This document shows positions 6,944-13,354 of a DNA stretch of 14,889 bases, in pieces. This stretch comes from Pseudomonadota bacterium (GTDB taxonomy: Bacteria; Pseudomonadota; Alphaproteobacteria; UBA1280; UBA12223), in NCBI GenBank assembly GCA_002937495.1, contig PTJW01000013.1, forward strand, positions 1-14,889, read 5' to 3'. The number at the start of each line of letters is the position of its first letter. Position 1 is the stretch's first letter. Under the pieces are notes generated by a model that saw only the letters and a list, made by a program, of their open reading frames with translations, did no database searches and was not told the DNA's origin. The position numbers were made by a program, and so were the translations under genes.

Positions 6944-7453
6944 ATGGAAAACTTCGTTAAAAAGTATATTGAAAATCTAAAAGTAGATACTAAATTTAAA
7001 GCTATTATTTTATCATTTGCTAGTTTATTAGTTGTATTAGACTTAGCAACAAAATTTATTGCAGATGATGTTTTAAAAACTCAAAGTATTAAAATTATTG
7101 ATGGCTTCTTTAATTTTGCATTAGCGTATAATACAGGTGTTTCATTCTCGATGTTTAATGACCTAGAAAATGGCCAAATTATTTTAGCAACATTTGCTAT
7201 TATTGTAGGTTTTCTATTATTTGACCTAGTTTTATATTCTGTTAAAAGAATTGACATTGTTGGTTATGCATTAATTGCAGCAGGTGCTTTAGGTAATGGT
7301 ATTGATAGAATGTTAAATGGCCATGTAATCGACTTTTTAGACTTTTATTATAAAAACTGGCACTACCCAACATTTAACCTTGCAGATTGTTATATTTTTG
7401 TTGGTGTAGCTATTTTATTATTAGAAGGTTTTATCTGCAAAAAGAAAAAATAA
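6944..7453 (+). CDS. lspA: Prolipoprotein signal peptidase (signal peptidase II)
   Basis: Inner-membrane aspartyl protease that removes the signal peptide from diacylglyceryl-modified prolipoproteins. At 169 residues it has the normal family length. Hydrophobic segments are near residues 19-36, 78-98, 104-116 and 148-164. The catalytic pair is D130 (in HVIDFLDF) and D148 (in FNLADCYIF). The other conserved residues are also present: D33 in the first membrane segment, N63 in AYNTGVSF, N118 and D121 in GALGNGIDR, and N145. AAAGG (6933-6937) precedes ATG 6944. lspA commonly follows ileS directly in proteobacteria; here four unknown genes and two terminators separate them. A likely substrate, the lipoprotein at 11733-12047, is in this window. 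Confidence 0.97.
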   Translation: MENFVKKYIENLKVDTKFKAIILSFASLLVVLDLATKFIADDVLKTQSIKIIDGFFNFALAYNTGVSFSMFNDLENGQIILATFAIIVGFLLFDLVLYSVKRIDIVGYALIAAGALGNGIDRMLNGHVIDFLDFYYKNWHYPTFNLADCYIFVGVAILLLEGFICKKKK

Positions 7454-7471
7454 ATTAAATAAGTAATTATT

Positions 7472-7510
7472 AAGAGACTAGTTAAATATCTAAATAGTCT
7501 CTTTTTTTTG
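7472..7510 (+). terminator. Intrinsic terminator after lspA
   Basis: AAGAGACTA (7472-7480) pairs with TAGTCTCTT (7495-7503) across a 14-base loop and runs into a long T-run. Confidence 0.82.
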
Positions 7511-7560
7511 TAAAAAATAGCAGAAAATAAAGAAATTTTAGCAAAAATATGTCAGTTCTA

Positions 7561-7589
7561 TTGACATGAAAAAATTTGTTCTTCATAAT
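7561..7589 (+). promoter_or_regulatory. Strong promoter for the 129-residue gene
   Basis: A perfect TTGACA (7561-7566), a 17-base spacer and CATAAT (7584-7589). The predicted start near 7596 gives a leader of about 82 bases. Confidence 0.65.
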
Positions 7590-7595
7590 ATATAT

Positions 7596-7677
7596 TGATA
7601 TACCCGATGGAGGATGGATTTCTCTATCACTGGCTTTTTCTTAAAAAATCTTAATAGCTCCTTGGAGGGAGCATAAT
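7596..7677 (+). promoter_or_regulatory. Structured 5' leader with ribosome-site hairpin
   Basis: GCTCC (7657-7661) can pair with GGAGC (7668-7672), folding a hairpin that contains the Shine-Dalgarno GGAGGG (7664-7669) just before ATG 7678. An upstream GGAGG (7609-7613) could compete for the CTCC strand. Two tiny frames (ATG 7607 and ATG 7614) lie in the leader; the second, 20 codons, stops at 7674-7676, one base before the gene start. The regulation is inferred from the fold only. Confidence 0.4.
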
Positions 7678-8067
7678 ATGGCTAATAATAAAATTATTGT
7701 TCTGGGTAGTTCTTCACTTTCAACTCGTGCATTCTCTCAATCATATGGGGTTGCAAGAGGTAACATTAGATTAGTAAATATTAAAGACAGTGACTATAAC
7801 TGTCTTTCAAAAGAAGAGATTAAATCTCAGATTTTGGAACTAAAAGAAAAATTTAATGTTAAGCAGTGCTGGCTTGACCCAGAAATTATTATAAACAACC
7901 CTAAAATGCTTGAAGAAGTATGCACAGAGTGTAATATTTCTCTAAATAGTCACTTCGCGCTGAACGGTGAAGAGACAGCAGAACAGCGTAGTAATACGCT
8001 GGGGGTGATTAAAAAAGCATTGTCAACAATGACAGGTAAAAAGCAATTACCTGTGGTAATGGCTTAA
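7678..8067 (+). CDS. Orphan 129-residue protein, unknown function
   Basis: I do not recognise this protein. The start ATG 7678 follows GGAGGG (7664-7669) at 8 bases. The N-terminus NNKIIVLGSSSLSTRAFS looks like a first beta strand plus loop of an alpha/beta fold, but no nucleotide-binding motif is complete. It continues with a charged helix (KEEIKSQILELKEKF, about 45-59) and a strand and loop VKQCWLDPEIIINNP. Then comes a helix with a Cys pair (C82, C85 in VCTEC) and a helical tail ending in VVMA. There is no signal peptide or membrane segment. The single-gene unit has one of the strongest promoters in the window and a good ribosome site, so high expression is plausible. It converges on pheT. 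Confidence 0.75.
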   Translation: MANNKIIVLGSSSLSTRAFSQSYGVARGNIRLVNIKDSDYNCLSKEEIKSQILELKEKFNVKQCWLDPEIIINNPKMLEEVCTECNISLNSHFALNGEETAEQRSNTLGVIKKALSTMTGKKQLPVVMA

Positions 8068-8085
8068 TTTCGAAAAATTAAAAGT

Positions 8086-8107
8086 AGCCAGCATATTGCT
8101 GGCTCTT
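8086..8107 (+). terminator. Stem-loop after the 129-residue gene
   Basis: AGCCAGCA (8086-8093) pairs perfectly with TGCTGGCT (8097-8104) around TAT. The following CTTTTC is only a weak T-run; the next stem-loop probably completes termination. Confidence 0.6.
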
Positions 8108-8123
8108 TTCATATCTATAGTAT

Positions 8124-8158
8124 AAAAAAGAACCTCAAGTAAATTGAGGTTCTTTTTT
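8124..8158. terminator. Bidirectional terminator between converging genes
   Basis: A perfect 15-base stem (8124-8138 with 8144-8158, core GAACCTCAA/TTGAGGTTC) with a 5-base loop. It has As on the left and Ts on the right, so it can stop the 129-residue gene and, on the other strand, pheT, whose stop is at 8170-8172. Confidence 0.92.
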
Positions 8159-8169
8159 GTTTGTTATGA

Positions 8170-10536
8170 TTATCTTAAAGTAGCTTTAAAACGCTTTTCA
8201 ACAGCTTTTACAGCTTTATCTGCTACTTTGTTAATCTCATCATCTTTAAGTGTTTTCTCGTCTGATTGTAGAGTTACAGAAATAGCTAATGATTTTTTAC
8301 CTTCGCCAATTTCTGAACCTTCGTATAAGTCAAACACGCTAGCAGATTTAGCTAGTGGACGACATGCTGATTTAACAGACATTAATACATCGCCAGCTTT
8401 AACAGATTCATCAACGATAAATGCAAAGTCACGCTTAACAGCTTGGTATTGGCTAATAGCAAAGTCGTTTTTACCTTTTCTGTCATTTAATAGAGACTCA
8501 AGCTCAACTTCAAATGCTACAGTGCCAGCTTTTAAGAACATCTTTTTAGCTACAAATGGGTGTAATTCACCAAACTGAGCAATTTGCTTGCCTTTGTACA
8601 TAACAACTGCAGATCTACCTGGGTGGTAGTACTTAGCAGCGCCAGAATCTTTTAGCATAATTTTATCAATTTCTACATCTAATGATTCTAAGAACTTAAT
8701 TAAGTCAGCCTTCATGTCAAATACTGTAGCAGCCTCAGCTGTTGTATTCCATGATTTTTCAACCTTAGTACCTGTTCTTAAAGCAGCAGCTTGTAGTTTT
8801 TCGCCTTGCTCGTTAAATACTTTACCAACTTCTGCAAACATTAAGTTTTGGTGGCCACGCTTTGCATTTTTAACAACTGATTCAACTAAACCAGGAATTA
8901 GAGTTTGTCTCATGTGAGATAGCTCTTCTGAAATAGGGTTAGCTAAAACTAGTTTTTCAATTGGCTGAGCAAAAGTTTCTGTTAGTTTAGGGCTAATAAA
9001 GCTGTAGTTTAAGCATTCTGTGTAACCTAAAGCAACTAGGTTTTTTCTTGAACGACGGTTGATAAGTGTAATATCATCCCAGTCTGTAACTGTTCTTAAT
9101 GATGCAGCAGGTAATGTTACAGGAATTGTATCAAAACCTTTAATTCTTAAAATTTCTTCAATTAAGTCTGCAAAGTTATTACAGATATTCATGTAGCTAG
9201 GAGCTGTTACATCATAAATAAAGTCTTCAACTTTTGTGCAGTTAAAACCAAGTTTTAGCAATGTTGTAATACATTCGTTTTCATCAACATCAACACCTGC
9301 AAAAGTTTGCATTTTTCTAACATCAAATTTAATTACTTTAGGGTTGTAAGCATCTGTACCTACAGTTTCAATTTTTGAAACTTCACCACCACAAAGCTCT
9401 GCAATAATTTCAGCAGCATTTGTTAAGGCAATTTTTGTCATTAGGGGGTCAATACCTCTCTCAAAGCGATATCTTGCATCTGTATTAACTTGTAGTGCTT
9501 GGCCTGTTAAAGTAATTGTAGTTTTGTTAAAGTGTGCAGCTTCTAAAAATACATTTACAGTGCTTTCATCAACAGAAGTTGACTCGCCACCAACAATACC
9601 ACCTAAACCAATAACGCCAGATTCGTCGTTAATAGTAATAGCATCTGCTTTTAATGTATGAGTAGAACCATCTAAACCTTCTAGTGTTTCGCCACCTTTA
9701 GATTTAGCAACTGTAATGTTACCTTTAACTTTATCTGCATCATATGCATGTAATGGCTGGCCTAGGCTTAGCATTACAAAGTTTGTAACATCAGCAATGG
9801 CATTAATAGGTCTTAAACCTGCTTTTTCTAGGTATTCAACTAACCATGCTGGAGATTCAGTGTTTTTAACATCTTTAATTTCTAAGCTAGAGAAGAATGA
9901 ACAATCGTCATTTTCAATAGTTACTGATTTGTTTTGATTTGCACCAGCTGTGTAGTCTTTTTCTGCAATTGGTTTTAGTGTACCAAAGTCAGCAGCGGCT
10001 AAGTCTCGTGCAACACCTCTTACAGATAATACATCTGAACGGTTAGGTGTAATATCAATATCAAACATTGCATCTGTTGATGATACAAGCTTAGCAATAG
10101 GAGTACCAACAGGAAGGTCAGTTTCTACTTCCCAAATGCAGTCGTACTCATCGCCAATGCCTAGCTCTTTAATTGAGCATAGCATACCGTTTGATGTTTC
10201 ACCACGCAGTTTTGATTTACCAATTTTAAAATCGCCAGGTAAGCATGCACCTTCAAGTGCTGCAGCAACCACTAAGCCATCACGAGCGTTAGGAGCACCA
10301 CATACGATTTGTCTAATGTCGTTTTCGCCAACTTGTACTTGGCAAACGCCTAATGTATCAGCATTTGGGTGCTGTACACGGCTAACAATTTTACCAACTA
10401 CTACATTGTCTAATGCTTTTGCTCCGTCTTCAAATTCTTCAACTTCCATACCAAGACGGTTTAATTGATCTGCAATTTCTTGAGCAGACTTGTTTGTATC
10501 TAAGTGTTGTTTTAACCAATTTAATGAGAATTTCAT
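8170..10536 (-). CDS. pheT: Phenylalanyl-tRNA synthetase beta subunit (EC 6.1.1.20)
   Basis: Larger subunit of the alpha2-beta2 PheRS, which binds tRNA-Phe and edits mischarged Tyr-tRNA-Phe in the cytoplasm. It is 788 residues, normal for the long bacterial form. Domains in order: the N-terminal MKFSLNWLKQH; the EMAP-type tRNA-binding fold at about 40-150 (HPNADTLGVCQV, RGETSNGMLCS); the B3/B4 editing region at about 210-385 (ADVTNFVMLSLGQPLHAYD, ARYRFERGID); B5 at about 398-470; the inactive synthetase-like fold at about 475-690 (NPISEELSHMRQTLIPGL, YYHPGRSA); and a C-terminal FDX-ACB domain at about 695-787 starting YQAVKRDFAF. ATG is at 10534-10536 behind AAGGAAAA (10543-10550). It lies 36 bases after pheS and is surely cotranscribed with it. 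Confidence 0.98.
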   Translation of the reverse strand: MKFSLNWLKQHLDTNKSAQEIADQLNRLGMEVEEFEDGAKALDNVVVGKIVSRVQHPNADTLGVCQVQVGENDIRQIVCGAPNARDGLVVAAALEGACLPGDFKIGKSKLRGETSNGMLCSIKELGIGDEYDCIWEVETDLPVGTPIAKLVSSTDAMFDIDITPNRSDVLSVRGVARDLAAADFGTLKPIAEKDYTAGANQNKSVTIENDDCSFFSSLEIKDVKNTESPAWLVEYLEKAGLRPINAIADVTNFVMLSLGQPLHAYDADKVKGNITVAKSKGGETLEGLDGSTHTLKADAITINDESGVIGLGGIVGGESTSVDESTVNVFLEAAHFNKTTITLTGQALQVNTDARYRFERGIDPLMTKIALTNAAEIIAELCGGEVSKIETVGTDAYNPKVIKFDVRKMQTFAGVDVDENECITTLLKLGFNCTKVEDFIYDVTAPSYMNICNNFADLIEEILRIKGFDTIPVTLPAASLRTVTDWDDITLINRRSRKNLVALGYTECLNYSFISPKLTETFAQPIEKLVLANPISEELSHMRQTLIPGLVESVVKNAKRGHQNLMFAEVGKVFNEQGEKLQAAALRTGTKVEKSWNTTAEAATVFDMKADLIKFLESLDVEIDKIMLKDSGAAKYYHPGRSAVVMYKGKQIAQFGELHPFVAKKMFLKAGTVAFEVELESLLNDRKGKNDFAISQYQAVKRDFAFIVDESVKAGDVLMSVKSACRPLAKSASVFDLYEGSEIGEGKKSLAISVTLQSDEKTLKDDEINKVADKAVKAVEKRFKATLR

Positions 10537-10572
10537 TTTTGCTTTTCCTTATTTTATCTTGATATTGTTTGA

Positions 10573-11625
10573 CTATAGGTTTTTACCGAAATGTTGCATA
10601 AATTCATTTTGTGAATCAAAGAACATTCTTAAGTCGTTAATACCATATTTAAGCATTGTTAAACGCTCTACACCTAAACCAAAAGCAAAACCTTGGTATT
10701 CTTCTGGGTTAATACCGCCAGCTTTAAGTACATTTTCGTGTACCATACCAGCACCTAGTACTTCAATAAAGCCAGTTTGTTTACAAACACGGCAGCCTTT
10801 ACCTTCACAAAATACGCACTCGATATCAACTTCTGTACCAGGCTCTGTGAATGGGAAATATGAAGGGCGGAATCTTAATTTAACATCTCTTTCAAAGAAT
10901 TGGCTTAAAAATACTTGTAGCACGCCTTTAAGGTGAGAGAAAGTAAGGTCTTTATCTAAAGCTAAACCTTCAATTTGGTGGAACTGAGGAGTATGTGTTA
11001 AGTCTGAGTCACATCTATAAACACGTCCTGGTGCAATAATTCTTAAAGGAGCGCCTTTAGCTTGCATTGCATGGATTTGTGTGTTTGAAGTTTGTGTTCT
11101 TAGTAGCTTTCTTTGTTGTTCGCCGTTAAATTCTTCAAAGTCATTAAAGTAAAAAGTGTCATGGTCTTGCCTTGCTGGGTGTTCAGCAGGGATGTTAAGA
11201 GCCGTAAAGTTAAAGTGTTCATTTTCAATTTCATTAGCTGCTGCTACTGAAAAGCCTAGTCTTGCAAAAATAGTTTCTAGTTCTTCAATGCATGCGCTGA
11301 TTGGGTGGCGTTTGCCTAATTTGTATGGAGTTTCAGGTAAAGTTAAGTCTAGCTTTTCAGTTGCTAGTTTTTCTTCAAGCTGTGCTAGTTCAAAAGCTTG
11401 TTTTTTAGCTTCGATTGCATCTGTAACTTCGTTTTTAGCTTCGTTTGTGCTTTGAGCTACAGTTTTTCTATCTTCAGGTGCAAGTTTACCTAAAGTTTTT
11501 AAGATAGAAGTGATTTCTCCGTTTTTACCTAAAAATTGAACTCTTACTTCATCTAGAGATTTAATGTCTGTAGAGTTCTCAACTGCTTGTAATGCAGCAG
11601 ATTTTAATTGTTCAATATTTTGCAT
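10573..11625 (-). CDS. pheS: Phenylalanyl-tRNA synthetase alpha subunit (EC 6.1.1.20)
   Basis: Catalytic subunit that activates phenylalanine and transfers it to tRNA-Phe, partner of PheT encoded just downstream. It is 350 residues. It shows an N-terminal helical coiled-coil arm (1-95), class II motif 1 around HPISACIEELETIF (107-120), and the RTQTSNTQIHAM signature (176-187). Motif 2 is GRVYRCDSDLTHTPQFHQIEG (200-220), and motif 3 is GFAFGLGVERL through NDLRMFF (312-336). Residues 270-281 carry CxxCx4CxxC (C270, C273, C278, C281), a zinc-knuckle-like loop. Some bacterial PheS proteins have it, such as the Bacillus type, and others, such as E. coli, do not. ATG is at 11623-11625 behind AAGGAAA. 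No Phe-rich leader peptide or attenuator is visible in its roughly 43-base leader. Confidence 0.98.
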   Translation of the reverse strand: MQNIEQLKSAALQAVENSTDIKSLDEVRVQFLGKNGEITSILKTLGKLAPEDRKTVAQSTNEAKNEVTDAIEAKKQAFELAQLEEKLATEKLDLTLPETPYKLGKRHPISACIEELETIFARLGFSVAAANEIENEHFNFTALNIPAEHPARQDHDTFYFNDFEEFNGEQQRKLLRTQTSNTQIHAMQAKGAPLRIIAPGRVYRCDSDLTHTPQFHQIEGLALDKDLTFSHLKGVLQVFLSQFFERDVKLRFRPSYFPFTEPGTEVDIECVFCEGKGCRVCKQTGFIEVLGAGMVHENVLKAGGINPEEYQGFAFGLGVERLTMLKYGINDLRMFFDSQNEFMQHFGKNL

Positions 11626-11669
11626 AAATATTTCCTTTTTACTTTAATTTTGTTTTGATTGAAAATGTT

Positions 11670-11699
11670 TTGTCATTATACACTATTTTATGTTATAAT
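11670..11699 (+). promoter_or_regulatory. Promoter of the small lipoprotein gene
   Basis: TTGTCA (11670-11675), an 18-base spacer, and TATAAT (11694-11699) preceded by TGT as in extended -10 promoters. Transcription should start near 11706, leaving a leader of about 27 bases. Confidence 0.6.
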
Positions 11700-11703
11700 T
11701 TAA
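11675..11703 (-). promoter_or_regulatory. Probable pheST promoter (overlaps divergent promoter)
   Basis: On the minus strand a perfect TATAAT lies at 11680-11675, with a weak TTAAAT (11703-11698) 17 bases upstream. Predicted transcription begins near 11668. It interleaves with the opposite promoter at 11670-11699. Confidence 0.45.
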
Positions 11704-11732
11704 GAGCTTTTTTAATATATAGAGGTTTAATT

Positions 11733-12047
11733 ATGAAAAAAATTACATTATTAGCTATATTTGTTGTTTTAAGTGGTTGTACTGCACAAAATACGCCTAA
11801 TTTTATCTTAAAATACACGAATAATGTTGCCTATCAGCAAAAATTAATTAATGAAAATTGTGAAGCGAGAGTTCACAATAGAGTTGTTCAGGTTGATGGT
11901 GTGGTAGGGATGTATGATTATACATCAAATTATGATTCAGGGTTTCATTCTAACTGTAAGTATTCAACAAATGAGTTTTTAGATACTTATCAAAACCCAG
12001 AACAATATGGTAAATATAGAAAAGATGTTAAACCCTTAACTTACTAA
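11733..12047 (+). CDS. Small lipoprotein, 104 residues, unknown function
   Basis: The N-terminus MKKITLLAIFVVLSGC is a textbook lipoprotein signal: two lysines, a hydrophobic stretch and the lipobox LSGC with C16 as the lipidated residue. Thr follows the cysteine, not Asp, so the E. coli sorting rule predicts the outer membrane. Processing would need Lgt and signal peptidase II (lspA in this window). The mature part is about 89 residues, Tyr/Asn-rich, with C43 and C75 available for a disulfide. I do not recognise the family. I chose ATG 11733, behind AGAGG (11721-11725), because it starts the signal peptide; the frame is open further upstream, but that includes the promoter. It is a single-gene unit divergent from pheST. 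Confidence 0.85.
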   Translation: MKKITLLAIFVVLSGCTAQNTPNFILKYTNNVAYQQKLINENCEARVHNRVVQVDGVVGMYDYTSNYDSGFHSNCKYSTNEFLDTYQNPEQYGKYRKDVKPLTY

Positions 12048-12053
12048 TTATTA

Positions 12054-12089
12054 TAAAATAAAAGCTCCTTATACGGAGCTTTTATTTTA
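12054..12089. terminator. Bidirectional terminator between lipoprotein and pilin genes
   Basis: A 15-base stem (12054-12068 with 12075-12089, core AAAAGCTCC/GGAGCTTTT) with a 6-base loop and T-runs on both strands. The stop codon of the minus-strand gene (12087-12089) lies inside the stem. Confidence 0.88.
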
Positions 12090-12707
12090 ATCATTAGGAT
12101 TATCAATAGGAGCAATTTTTAAAAATATTCTATGCATACCATCATCATTAACGTAATACCATTTAAAATTTCCAGATTTAGGAGAATCTGTTCCATCTAC
12201 GATTATATCAATGCTCTTAACAAGACTGTTGCTTTCTATACCACCAATTGTTGACCATAATGAGCATGATTGACCAGATAAGCAGAGACCATGACTTGTG
12301 TCATTCCATGTTATATCATCTCCCCATGTATTACTATTATTAGCAATAATTAAATGTATATTTTTATAAATAGGGTGATCAATGCACATATATGTATGGC
12401 ATGCTGTTAAAGATAAGTTAAGATAAGGTCCTTTCCAGTTGTTTAAATTATTATTATTTTCGACTAGGGATTGGCCGTCAAATATATAAATATCAGAAAT
12501 GCTTTTTCTTATAAACTTAAAACCAGTATCTAAATAAAATTGTTCCCATGCTTTGCCAGTTTCTCTTAATTCTGTTAATAATGCAGTAGCTTTAGTTTCT
12601 TGAATAGCAGAATATAGTGCAGCCCCTGAAATAACAGATAATGCACCAAAAATGGCTAGAGCAATTCTTGCATCTAAACCAAACATTGCACCTTTGTTGA
12701 ATTTCAT
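12087..12707 (-). CDS. Pilin-like protein 2 (206 residues) with class III-type signal
   Basis: The N-terminus MKFNKGAMFGLDARIAL then a hydrophobic helix (about 14-35) fits a type IV pilin or pseudopilin precursor. Cleavage is probably after A7, giving mature MFGLD with Asp at position 5 where Glu is usual; the -1 residue is Ala instead of the common Gly. Beyond residue 36 it has a helix, then WKGPY (91-95), a cysteine pair C142/C148 followed by W151, and VDGT (170-173) with SGNF. These landmarks recur in its neighbour. Two further cysteines (C103, C108) are unique to this copy. It is last in the operon, 14 bases after the preceding gene, with AAAGGA as ribosome site. Likely a minor pilin or pseudopilin at the inner membrane or in a filament; its partner machinery is not in the window. 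Confidence 0.75.
   Translation of the reverse strand: MKFNKGAMFGLDARIALAIFGALSVISGAALYSAIQETKATALLTELRETGKAWEQFYLDTGFKFIRKSISDIYIFDGQSLVENNNNLNNWKGPYLNLSLTACHTYMCIDHPIYKNIHLIIANNSNTWGDDITWNDTSHGLCLSGQSCSLWSTIGGIESNSLVKSIDIIVDGTDSPKSGNFKWYYVNDDGMHRIFLKIAPIDNPND
12625..12698. repeat. Direct repeat copy A (74 bp) in pilin-like gene 2
   Basis: These 74 bases are identical to 13248-13321. They encode the shared class III signal and membrane helix. The genes differ strongly outside the flanking few codons. Confidence 0.9.
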
Positions 12708-12721
12708 AATTAATTATCCTT

Positions 12722-13330
12722 TTAAATAGTTGAATCTTTTGTTAGTGATGGTGCATGTTTTAAGTATACTGCATGGTATCCATTTGCAGGTTGATATACT
12801 CTAAGATTACCTTCTGATGCGTTTTCTGTACCATCTATTTCTTTATCAACAGCTGAAGCTAATTGTTTAGGAATGTATACCTGAATCCATGTATAACATG
12901 GGTCAGCACTTGAACAAGTAACATCTGCAGGATCTACAGTAGCACCACCCCATGAGCTAGAGTTTGCTAGTCTTAAATAAAATGTCATTGGGTTGTCTGT
13001 AGAGTAAGTTGAGTGGTTTAATCCACGCCCTGACGAATGCTTATCATATTGTATATATGGTCCATTCCATTTATCGGCATTTGTATCATTAGTTATTAAA
13101 TTTTGAGCAAAATATACACTTGAAGTATCTCTAGGTAAGTCTTGTCCTGTATCTAAAATATATGCATCATATGCTTTTGCAATTTCGTTTAGTTCCGTTA
13201 TTACAGATGTTACTCGTGCTTGCTGAATAGCTGAATATAATGCAGCTCCTGAAATAACAGATAATGCACCAAAAATGGCTAGAGCAATTCTTGCATCTAA
13301 ACCAAACATTGCACCTTTGTTAAATCTCAT
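12722..13330 (-). CDS. Pilin-like protein 1 (202 residues) with class III-type signal
   Basis: Paralog of the downstream gene. Residues 1-36 are identical to it except R2/K2: basic leader MRFNKGA, then mature MFGLD and a hydrophobic helix to about residue 35. Shared landmarks further on are WNGPY (88-92), C139 and C145 followed by W148, and IDGT (165-168) before EGNLRVY. WxGPY and a C-terminal DGT/G pattern occur in type II pseudopilins and minor pilins. The Ala(-1)/Asp(+5) processing site is atypical but follows the same spacing as the canonical Gly(-1)/Glu(+5). The ribosome site is an unusual run of six G (13336-13341). It is the third gene in a tight operon, 24 bases after the preceding gene. 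Confidence 0.77.
   Translation of the reverse strand: MRFNKGAMFGLDARIALAIFGALSVISGAALYSAIQQARVTSVITELNEIAKAYDAYILDTGQDLPRDTSSVYFAQNLITNDTNADKWNGPYIQYDKHSSGRGLNHSTYSTDNPMTFYLRLANSSSWGGATVDPADVTCSSADPCYTWIQVYIPKQLASAVDKEIDGTENASEGNLRVYQPANGYHAVYLKHAPSLTKDSTI
13248..13321. repeat. Direct repeat copy B (74 bp) in pilin-like gene 1
   Basis: Second copy of the 74-bp identical segment at 12625-12698, in the same orientation, 623 bases apart. Synonymous positions are identical too, which suggests recent duplication or gene conversion. Confidence 0.9.
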
Positions 13331-13354
13331 TTTATCCCCCCTTTTTTGATTTTT

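Noticed and set aside
7487..7501. TATCTAAATAGTCT resembles the shared spacer of the paralog promoters
   Set aside because: It lies in the lspA terminator loop and stem with no correctly spaced promoter hexamers; probably chance in AT-rich DNA.
8144..11455. Several plus-strand frames opposite pheT and pheS
   Set aside because: They mirror the codon pattern of the synthetase genes (Ser/Leu-rich, no domain) and have no ribosome sites.
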